From Flavobacteriales bacterium (GTDB lineage Bacteria > Bacteroidota > Bacteroidia > Flavobacteriales > PHOS-HE28): DNA of 7,692 nucleotides. The translations under genes and the position numbers were made by a program. The stretch spans positions 1 to 7,692 of the forward strand of contig SSGN01000045.1 of assembly GCA_008016945.1 (NCBI GenBank), in the 5' to 3' direction. Under the pieces are notes generated by a model. It was not told the DNA's origin. It did no database searches and worked only from the letters and a program-made list of their open reading frames with translations. This document shows positions 1 through 5,944 of the stretch, piece by piece; within the stretch, counting starts at the first letter, position 1; every line of letters begins with the position of its first letter.

Positions 1-623
1 ATTTCAAGGAACTCAACCTCATCGTCAAGGGCGACGTGGACGGCTCCGTGGAGGCGCTCACCGATTCGCTGCTGAAGCTGAGCACCGAGAGCATCAAGGT
101 GAACGTGATCCACCGCGCGGTGGGTCCCATCGCCGAAAGCGACGTGCTGCTCGCCACGGCCTCCAACGCCATCATCGTGGGCTTCCAGGTGCGTCCCACC
201 CCGGGCGCCCGCAAGCTGGCCGAGACCGAGGAGATCGACATCCGGATGTACTCCATCATCTACGACGCCATCGATGAGATCAAGCAGGCCATGGAAGGCA
301 TGCTGGCGCCGAAGGAGGTGGAGAAGGTCACCGGTACCGCCGAGGTGCGCGAGACCTTCCGCATCAGCAAGGTGGGCACCGTGGCCGGCTGCTACGTGCT
401 CGATGGCAAGATCGAGCGCAAGAACAAGGTGCGCCTGATCCGCGACGGCATCGTGGTGTACACCGGCGACCTCAACGAACTCAAGCGTTTCAAGGACGAT
501 GTGAAAGAGGTGGCGCACGGCTACGAGTGCGGCCTCTCCATCAAGAACTTCAACGACATCAAGGTCGGCGACACCGTGGAAGCCTTCACCATCGAAGAGG
601 TGAAACGGACGTTGGGCGAATAG
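1..623 (+). CDS. infB: Translation initiation factor IF-2, C-terminal part (5'-truncated by window)
   Basis: The frame is open from the left edge: bases 1-2 finish an earlier codon, full codons run from base 3, and the gene ends at TAG 621-623. About 206 residues are present. They begin inside the C-terminal half of IF-2 with the hallmark [16 protein letters not shown] (bacterial consensus LNLxxKADVQGSVEAL). This is followed by the IF-2 C1 region, including [20 protein letters not shown] and [16 protein letters not shown], and then the C2 domain ([20 protein letters not shown], and [17 protein letters not shown] near the end), which in the family binds the formyl-methionyl end of initiator tRNA. 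The GTPase domain lies upstream of the window. IF-2 is a cytoplasmic GTPase that joins initiator tRNA to the 30S subunit. The GTG at 36 is an internal valine codon, not the start. Identification is very secure. Confidence 0.97.
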   Translation, partial: FKELNLIVKGDVDGSVEALTDSLLKLSTESIKVNVIHRAVGPIAESDVLLATASNAIIVGFQVRPTPGARKLAETEEIDIRMYSIIYDAIDEIKQAMEGMLAPKEVEKVTGTAEVRETFRISKVGTVAGCYVLDGKIERKNKVRLIRDGIVVYTGDLNELKRFKDDVKEVAHGYECGLSIKNFNDIKVGDTVEAFTIEEVKRTLGE

Positions 624-645
624 ATCCGACCCGCACCCAGGTCAT

Positions 646-675
646 TGGTGGCCGGTCCGCAAGGATCGGCCATCG
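646..675. terminator. Hairpin between convergent genes, candidate bidirectional terminator
   Basis: GGCCGGTCC (650-658) pairs with GGATCGGCC (663-671) across a GCAA tetraloop (659-662). The stem has 9 pairs including one G-T wobble. Four further outward pairs (649-672, 648-673, 647-674, 646-675, two of them wobbles) extend it to about 13. It lies 22 bases after the infB stop and 12 bases beyond the end of the convergent SPOR gene, where a shared terminator would be expected. The tail is weak on the plus strand (only a short T run at 679-681) and there is no T tract on the minus strand, so classical intrinsic termination is uncertain. The stem is directly visible; its function is inferred. Confidence 0.55.
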
Positions 676-687
676 TGCTTTGGGCCA

Positions 688-1125
688 CTACCGCACGCTC
701 GGCAACGGAGGCATCCCGATATCGTCCGGCACGATATAGCTACCGGGATACGCCACCTTCAGGTCGCGTAACAGCCGCTCCGCCTCCAGGCGGGTGCGTA
801 GGTCGCCCACCCGTAACCTGAAGTTCGGGGCCAACCAGCTCAGGTACGCCGGCACATCGGGGTTCTTTTGAAGGAAAGCTCGCTTCGTGGCCTCCGCCGT
901 AGTCCGGTCGCCCAGGAAGATCTGCACCCGGTAGCCGCGGCGCACATGCTCATGGGCGCCATAGGCCTTGAGCAGTTCATCGATCCGCGGCGTGGTGGTG
1001 AGCCGTACATCACCCCCTGCGGTGGTGATCGGCGCATCGGCACCAAGGGCGGCCGTGGCCGTATCGGTTTGTGCGGCCGATAACACCGGCGGCAACAGCA
1101 ACAGCAGCACGAGGAGCGAACGCAT
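688..1125 (-). CDS. Secreted SPOR-domain protein, small
   Basis: The predicted protein has 145 residues. The chosen start is the ATG at 1125-1123, because it puts a clean signal peptide at the N-terminus (MRSLLVLLLLLPPVLSAAQ, probable cleavage after Ala17 or Ala18). An in-frame ATG at 1161 would add 12 residues in front of the signal and bury it. A low-complexity Thr/Ala-rich linker (about 20-45) is followed by a SPOR-like domain at about 63-133. It has the usual pattern: a strand (YRVQIFLGDR), a helix rich in Ala and Arg (TTAEATKRAFLQ), a strand with the typical RVGD motif (NFRLRVGDLR), a helix (LEAERLLRDLK) and a final strand (GSYIV). SPOR domains bind denuded peptidoglycan glycan strands, so a periplasmic or envelope role is likely, but the specific function is unknown. 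The gene is convergent with infB and divergent from the act operon. I recall SPOR-domain genes beside infB and ACIII in other Bacteroidota; this was not checked here. Confidence 0.85.
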   Translation of the reverse strand: MRSLLVLLLLLPPVLSAAQTDTATAALGADAPITTAGGDVRLTTTPRIDELLKAYGAHEHVRRGYRVQIFLGDRTTAEATKRAFLQKNPDVPAYLSWLAPNFRLRVGDLRTRLEAERLLRDLKVAYPGSYIVPDDIGMPPLPSVR

Positions 1126-1141
1126 ATCCAAGCAGAGGTGC

Positions 1142-1149
1142 CAAAAGTA
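1142..1149 (-). promoter_or_regulatory. Candidate -7 promoter element for the SPOR gene
   Basis: Read on the minus strand, this is TACTTTTG, an exact match to the Bacteroidota -7 consensus TAnnTTTG. It sits 16 bases upstream of the chosen ATG at 1125, which would give a very short leader of about 10 bases. No TTG is visible at the expected -33 distance, so support is only partial. The short leader also argues that the start at 1161, which lies upstream of this element, is not used if the promoter is real. Confidence 0.35.
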
Positions 1150-1195
1150 GGCCGCGATCATGTTCAGCCCATCGCTTGGGTCCGTAGCTGACCAT

Positions 1196-1229
1196 TGTCA
1201 GTTATTTAGAATTTCTCTAAATAGTGACA
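1196..1229. repeat. AT-rich imperfect palindrome in divergent intergenic region (possible operator)
   Basis: The perfect inner arms TATTTAGA (1203-1210) and TCTAAATA (1216-1223) flank a 5-base loop, ATTTC. Outer arms TGTCA (1196-1200) and TGACA (1225-1229) are also exact reverse complements, separated from the inner arms by GT on one side and G on the other. Together they make 13 pairs with one bulged position. The core is strikingly AT-rich in a GC-rich window. It lies roughly midway between the two candidate -7 elements, about 50 bases from each at its edges. The arms are direct observation. A role as a binding site for a dimeric regulator of the SPOR gene, the act operon or both is inference; a transcript hairpin is an alternative. 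Confidence 0.6.
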
Positions 1230-1278
1230 TCCCCATGGCATCCCGATCAACCGGCTATCCCCCGATCGGTCCACTGGC

Positions 1279-1286
1279 TATTTTTG
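1279..1286 (+). promoter_or_regulatory. Candidate -7 promoter element for the act operon
   Basis: TATTTTTG matches the Bacteroidota -7 consensus TAnnTTTG exactly. It lies 42 bases before the actA ATG, giving a plausible leader of about 35 bases. No TTG is present at the usual -33 spacing; the nearest upstream TTG (1195-1197) is much too far away. An A-run (1316-1321) stands 7 bases before the start codon, consistent with the A-rich leaders common in this phylum in place of Shine-Dalgarno sites. Confidence 0.4.
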
Positions 1287-1328
1287 CCGCCGGACGAACG
1301 GAAGGTCGTCCCATCAAAAAAGCTCGGA

Positions 1329-2663
1329 ATGCCGCTTGTAGCAAGGATTTCAGAACGATCGATCGGGCTCATCCGCGCAACCCTCGCCGTATTCTTCTTC
1401 ATGGTCATGGCGGTTTCGCAGGCCCAGCCTGCGGATAAGGCCATGTATGACCAAGGGGAGAAGCTCTTCAAAGGGAACTGCGGAGCCTGCCATAAGCCGG
1501 ACAAGGATATGACCGGTCCTGCGCTGAAAGGCGCGGTGGCACGCTGGGAGGGCAAGGGTGACATCCACGAGTGGGTGAAGAACAGCTCGGCTTACCTGAA
1601 AACAGGGAACCCTTACGCCAATGAGCTCTTCGAGAAGTGGAAGAAGAGCCCGATGACGGCCCAGGCCCTGAGCAACGAGGAGATCGATGCGGTGTTCTAC
1701 TACGCCGACAACTACGCCCCCCCGGCACCCAAAGGTGCGCCGGTGGCCGGTGTGGAGACCCAAGCCACCAAGACGGACGATGGGGGTAGCTCCTGGCCCT
1801 GGCTGGTGGTCATCGCCCTCTTGCTGTTGGTGGTGGCCTTGAGCTTGACCGGGGTGAAGAAGAGCCTGGCCAACGCCGTGCGCGAGGCCGAAGGCAAGGA
1901 GCCCCTTCCCGACCAGACCTTCGGCCAGAGCCTTCGCTCCTGGGCTTGGAACAACAAGGCCTTCGCCAGCATCATCGGCCTGTTCATCGTGGTTTTCCTC
2001 GTTCTCAAGTTGTGGGATGCGGCCTGGGTGGTCGGGGTGTATGGCGGCGACGAGGTTCCCCATTACAAGCCCGAACAACCCATCCTGTTCAACCACACCC
2101 TGCATGCGGGCAAGGCGGACAAGGGAAATCTGGCCATCGACTGCCAATACTGCCACAGCGGTGCGGAGAAGAGCAAACATGCGGGCATCCCCAGCACCAA
2201 CGTGTGCATGAACTGCCACAAGGCGGTGGATACGGGCCGCAACACCGGCACCACCGAGATCGCCAAGATCTACGCCGCCGTGGGTTGGGATCCAGCCAAC
2301 CAGAGCTATACCGGCAACGAACAACCCGTGAAGTGGGTGAAGGTGCACAACCTGCCGGATCACGCCTACTTCAACCACAGCCAGCACGTGGCGGTAGGCA
2401 AGTTGGAATGCCAGGAATGCCATGGCCCCATCGACGAGCAGATGGACGTGGCCGAGCAATGGGCCCCCCTCACCATGGGCTGGTGCATCGATTGCCACAA
2501 CACCAAGGATGTGAAGATGGCCGGCAACGGCTACTACGACGAGATCATGGCCCGCATGAAGGAGACGGATATGGGCCATGCGGAATTGAAGAAGTACCTG
2601 GAGGACGAGAAGATCAGTGTGAAGGAGCTTGGCGGCTGGGAATGCGCCAAGTGCCACTACTAA
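1329..2663 (+). CDS. actA: Alternative complex III subunit A: mono-heme plus penta-heme cytochrome c
   Basis: The predicted protein has 444 residues. The ATG at 1329 is chosen because it begins a good signal sequence (basic residues 6-16, hydrophobic 17-29, cleavage near SQA/Q, residues 30-33). The frame is open back to a GTG at 1224, but that 35-residue extension is proline-rich and would spoil the signal. Six CxxCH heme-binding motifs are present: CGACH 51-55 in an N-terminal class I-like cytochrome domain (with TGPALKG after it), then CQYCH 272-276, CMNCH 293-297, CQECH 361-365, CIDCH 386-390 and CAKCH 439-443, one residue from the C-terminus. Two membrane helices (about 155-175 and 211-232) separated by a basic loop place both heme domains in the periplasm. 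In the family, ActA hemes carry electrons from the ActB iron-sulfur chain towards cytochrome c or an oxygen reductase. It is first in the operon, 18 bases before actB. Confidence 0.93.
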   Translation: MPLVARISERSIGLIRATLAVFFFMVMAVSQAQPADKAMYDQGEKLFKGNCGACHKPDKDMTGPALKGAVARWEGKGDIHEWVKNSSAYLKTGNPYANELFEKWKKSPMTAQALSNEEIDAVFYYADNYAPPAPKGAPVAGVETQATKTDDGGSSWPWLVVIALLLLVVALSLTGVKKSLANAVREAEGKEPLPDQTFGQSLRSWAWNNKAFASIIGLFIVVFLVLKLWDAAWVVGVYGGDEVPHYKPEQPILFNHTLHAGKADKGNLAIDCQYCHSGAEKSKHAGIPSTNVCMNCHKAVDTGRNTGTTEIAKIYAAVGWDPANQSYTGNEQPVKWVKVHNLPDHAYFNHSQHVAVGKLECQECHGPIDEQMDVAEQWAPLTMGWCIDCHNTKDVKMAGNGYYDEIMARMKETDMGHAELKKYLEDEKISVKELGGWECAKCHY

Positions 2664-2681
2664 GACCGAAACGCGCGCCGC

Positions 2682-5600
2682 ATGTCGAGCACGAAGCGAT
2701 ATTGGAAGGACCTCGGTGAGTTGCATCAGCACCCCGGGTCGATGGAGGGCCGTGAGAACGAGTTCCCGAATGAGCAGGGCATCGACCAGTTCCTGGGCAA
2801 TGCCTCCATTTCCGGAGCCACCACGGGCCGCCGCGATTTTCTCAAGTTCCTGGGCTTCAGCCTGGGTGCCGCCACCCTCGCCGCTTGCGAGACACCGGTG
2901 ATCAAGTCGATCCCCTATGTCAACAAGCCCGAGGACATCACCCCCGGTGTGGCCAACTGGTACGCCAGCACCTTCTACGACGGGGAGGATTTCGGCAGCA
3001 TCCTGGTGAAGACACGCGAAGGGCGCCCCATCATGATCAAGGGCAATCCGCGTTTCGGGATCAACCGGAACCCGGCACTTGCCAAGGGCAGCATCAACGC
3101 CCGCATGAACAGTTCGGTGTTGTCGTTGTACGACACCGCACGCCTCACCGGCCCCAAGGCCAAAGGTGCCGAAGCGGTGACCGATTGGGCCACAGCGGAC
3201 CAGGCCATTGAAGCGGGGCTTGCAGCCGCTGCTGGAAAGCGCATCGTACTGCTCACCAACACCATCATCAGCCCCAGCACCAAGGCGGCCATTGCGGCCT
3301 TCAAGGCGAAGCATGGTGGTGTGGTGGTGACCACGGATGCCCTTTCTCCCGGCACGCCGACCAGTGCGGTGGAGCACATCCAGTACGACACCATCAGCTA
3401 TGGAGGCGTTACAGGCGCCAACCTGAAGAGCTTCGGCAAGCGGGTGTTCCCCAGCTACGACCTCACCAAGGCCGATGTGATCGTGAGCGTGGATGCCGAC
3501 TTCCTCAGCAGCTGGGGAAGCACCAGCGAGAACACCTGGCAATATGCCGTCCGCCGCAACCCGGACGAGGTGATGAGCCGCCACTACCAGTTCGAAGCGC
3601 GGATGAGCCTCACCGGTGCCAACGCCGACGTGCGAGTTCCCCTGCGCATCAGCGAACTGCCCAAGGCCGTGGTGGCCCTTCATGCCCACATCAGTGGGAA
3701 CAAGGCGGGCGCCGATGCCGAAATGCTCAAGGCCACCGAGGGCGCGGCGAAGGCGCTGCTGGCCGCCAAAGGGAAAAGCTTGGTGCTCGCCGGCAGTAAC
3801 AACGAAGGAGTGCAGGTGCTGGTGAACAGCATCAACAGCATCCTGGGCAACTACGGCACCACCATCGACCTCGATGCGCACACCCATTTCAAACAAGGGG
3901 ATGATGCGGCGGTGGGACAATTAGTGAAGGACATGAACGCAGGTAAAGTGGGCGCCTTGTTCATCGCTGGCGTCAACCCGGCGTACACCTTGCCCAATGC
4001 CGAGGAGTTCAAAGCCGGCCTGGAGAAGGTCGGATTGAGCGTGAGCTTCAGCGGGTATGCCGACGAAACGGCCAGCCTCTGCAGCTGGATCGCCCCGGAC
4101 CACCACTACCTGGAGGCTTGGAACGACTATCATCCGAAACCCGGTCACTACGCCCTGGGTCAACCCGCGATCCGTCCGTTGTTCAGCACCCGCCAATGGC
4201 AGGAGAGCCTGATCCGCTGGGCAGGGTCGTACAGCAGCTGGCACGCGTTCATGCGCCAGACCTGGCGCGAGCAGCTCACGGCTCATGGTGCCGTGGTGAC
4301 CAACTTCGACGAGACATGGAACACGGCCGTGCACGATGGCGTGATGACCGTGCCCGTGACGGCCTCCACCACGCCCGTGGTGTTCGCCGGTGATGTGGCC
4401 GCTGCCACCTCGGCCGCAACGAAGGCCAGCAACGGCGGTGGCGAGTTCGAACTGGCGCTATACACCACCGAGGCCATTGGCAGTGGCCAGCATGCCAACA
4501 ACCCGTGGCTGCAGGAAATGCCCGATCCGCTCACCAAGATCACGTGGGATAACTACGTGTGCATGAGTCCAACGGACGTGGAGCGCCTGGGTCTGAACAT
4601 GTACCTGGGTGAGAAGGCACCGGCCAGCGTGGTGATCGTGAAGGTGGGTGAGAAGGAGATCAGCCTGCCGGTGGTTCCCGCGCCGGGACAGAAGCCGGGC
4701 ACCATCGCCATCGCCTTGGGTTACGGCCGTGGCGAGTTCGGCGAGAAAGTGGGCATGGCCGCCTGCGTCACCAACCACAATGGGGAGTTCAAGCCGGTGG
4801 GGCGCAACGTCTATCCCTTCACCTCCTTGGTGGAAGGGCTGGTGTGCTATGATGTGCTGAGCGCAGGGGTCACCCCGGGTGGCAACACCTATCCGGTGGC
4901 GATCACCCAGACCCACCTCACCGCCATGGACCGCCACAGCGTGGTGAAGGAGACCACTGTGGCCACCTACAAGGCGGGCGACAAGAACGCCTACAACCAG
5001 CCGCATGCCCTCGCCGTGCACGAGGACGTGAACGCGGATGGCACGATCAACGCCCTGGACAAGAAGCCGGTGGCCGAGTTCGACCTATGGGAGGAACACC
5101 CCGTGGAAGGCGTGGGCCACCGCTGGGGCCTGAGTATCGACCTGAACGGTTGCATCGGTTGTGGCGCGTGCATCACGGCGTGCAACATCGAGAACAACAT
5201 CCCCGTGGTAGGTAAGGACGAGGTGCGCCGCAGCCGCGAGATGCATTGGTTGCGCCTGGACCGTTACTACAGCTCCGACATGACCAAGGAGCGTGCGAAG
5301 GCGGAAGGTCTGGGCAAGATCGAGATGTACCTCGATATGGAAGTGCCCAGCGAGAGCCCGAAGGTGGTGTTCATGCCGGTGATGTGCCAGCATTGCAACC
5401 ACGCACCGTGCGAAACGGTGTGCCCGGTGGCCGCCACCACGCACAGCAACGAAGGCCTCAACCAGATGGCCTACAACCGTTGCATCGGCACCCGCTATTG
5501 CGCCAACAACTGCCCCTACAAGGTGCGCCGCTTCAACTGGTTCAACTACGTGTCCGACAAGTTCGCCGAGGTGAACCCCGCCTTCAACGAACTGGGCCGC

Positions 5601-5927
5601 ATGGTGCTGAACCCCGATGTGGTGGTGCGCGGCCGTGGTGTGATCGAGAAGTGCAGCATGTGCGTGCAGGAGATCCAGGCCGGCAAGCTGGCCGCCAAGA
5701 AGGCCGGTACTCCGGTACAGGACGGCGCCATTGAAACGGCCTGCAGCGCCGCCTGCGGCACGGGTGCCATCGTGTTCGGCGACCTGAACGACAAGAAGAG
5801 CAAGGTGCGTGGCCTGGCCGATGCCGATCGCAGCTACCACATGCTCGAAGAGATCGGTGTGAAACCCAATGTGAACTACCTGGTGAAGGTGCGCAACGCC
5901 GACGAGGCCGCCGCACACCACGCCTGA
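2682..5927 (+). CDS. actB: Alternative complex III subunit B: molybdopterin-oxidoreductase-like/iron-sulfur fusion
   Basis: The predicted protein has 1081 residues. An extended N-terminal region (1-49, starting MSSTKRYWKDLGELHQHPGS) precedes a Tat-type motif RRDFLK (50-55), a hydrophobic stretch and a lipobox LAAC (Cys69). This matches the extended Tat signal known from cofactor-type oxidoreductases of this family and suggests a lipid-anchored periplasmic protein. Residues of about 75-770 (B1) resemble molybdopterin oxidoreductases but have no N-terminal CxxC cluster motif, as in other ActB, whose B1 half holds no molybdenum. Residues of about 800-1050 (B2) are ferredoxin-like with 15 Cys: 824/827/830/834, 902/905/910/914, 934/940/944, 991/994, 1021/1025. 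At 937 a Thr stands where a fourth Cys would be, matching the three [4Fe-4S] plus one [3Fe-4S] set known for ACIII. The B1-B2 linker contains a calcium-loop-like motif (782-793). No clear Shine-Dalgarno site precedes the ATG. Confidence 0.95.
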   Translation: MSSTKRYWKDLGELHQHPGSMEGRENEFPNEQGIDQFLGNASISGATTGRRDFLKFLGFSLGAATLAACETPVIKSIPYVNKPEDITPGVANWYASTFYDGEDFGSILVKTREGRPIMIKGNPRFGINRNPALAKGSINARMNSSVLSLYDTARLTGPKAKGAEAVTDWATADQAIEAGLAAAAGKRIVLLTNTIISPSTKAAIAAFKAKHGGVVVTTDALSPGTPTSAVEHIQYDTISYGGVTGANLKSFGKRVFPSYDLTKADVIVSVDADFLSSWGSTSENTWQYAVRRNPDEVMSRHYQFEARMSLTGANADVRVPLRISELPKAVVALHAHISGNKAGADAEMLKATEGAAKALLAAKGKSLVLAGSNNEGVQVLVNSINSILGNYGTTIDLDAHTHFKQGDDAAVGQLVKDMNAGKVGALFIAGVNPAYTLPNAEEFKAGLEKVGLSVSFSGYADETASLCSWIAPDHHYLEAWNDYHPKPGHYALGQPAIRPLFSTRQWQESLIRWAGSYSSWHAFMRQTWREQLTAHGAVVTNFDETWNTAVHDGVMTVPVTASTTPVVFAGDVAAATSAATKASNGGGEFELALYTTEAIGSGQHANNPWLQEMPDPLTKITWDNYVCMSPTDVERLGLNMYLGEKAPASVVIVKVGEKEISLPVVPAPGQKPGTIAIALGYGRGEFGEKVGMAACVTNHNGEFKPVGRNVYPFTSLVEGLVCYDVLSAGVTPGGNTYPVAITQTHLTAMDRHSVVKETTVATYKAGDKNAYNQPHALAVHEDVNADGTINALDKKPVAEFDLWEEHPVEGVGHRWGLSIDLNGCIGCGACITACNIENNIPVVGKDEVRRSREMHWLRLDRYYSSDMTKERAKAEGLGKIEMYLDMEVPSESPKVVFMPVMCQHCNHAPCETVCPVAATTHSNEGLNQMAYNRCIGTRYCANNCPYKVRRFNWFNYVSDKFAEVNPAFNELGRMVLNPDVVVRGRGVIEKCSMCVQEIQAGKLAAKKAGTPVQDGAIETACSAACGTGAIVFGDLNDKKSKVRGLADADRSYHMLEEIGVKPNVNYLVKVRNADEAAAHHA

Positions 5928-5935
5928 GCAACGAT

Positions 5936-5940
5936 AAGGA
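5936..5940 (+). promoter_or_regulatory. Shine-Dalgarno-like site before actC
   Basis: AAGGA lies 4 bases before the ATG at 5945, a slightly short but workable spacing. It supports that start and stands out because the other starts in this operon (actA, actB, actD) show no such motif. Since Shine-Dalgarno use is reduced in Bacteroidota, its importance is uncertain. Confidence 0.45.
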
Positions 5941-5944
5941 CCCC

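Noticed and set aside
36..38. GTG at 36 as the start of a short independent gene
   Set aside because: The IF-2 reading frame and its conserved residues continue upstream to the window edge, so this is an internal valine codon.
1126..1161. ATG at 1161 (minus strand) as the start of the SPOR gene
   Set aside because: It would add 12 residues before a well-formed signal peptide, and it lies upstream of the candidate -7 element.
1224..1328. GTG at 1224 as the actA start, adding 35 residues
   Set aside because: The added residues are proline- and tryptophan-rich, have no signal character, begin inside the palindrome and would place the signal peptide internally. The ATG at 1329 gives a normal signal sequence and leaves room for the candidate promoter.
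1946..2719. A 257-codon plus-strand frame overlapping actA and the start of actB
   Set aside because: It is an out-of-frame shadow rich in Arg, Gly, Gln and Pro, while the overlapping actA frame carries five heme motifs and is clearly the coding one.
1350..3920. A 2571-base open frame on the minus strand (856 codons) across actA and actB
   Set aside because: It lies antisense to two securely identified genes. Its translation is rich in His, Gly, Val and Ala with no recognisable domain, as expected for the complement of GC-rich coding sequence with strong third-position bias.
2750..4980. ActB as a catalytic molybdopterin enzyme
   Set aside because: The N-terminal half has no CxxC-type cluster motif, and the context is an ACIII operon, where this half is known to lack the molybdenum cofactor.
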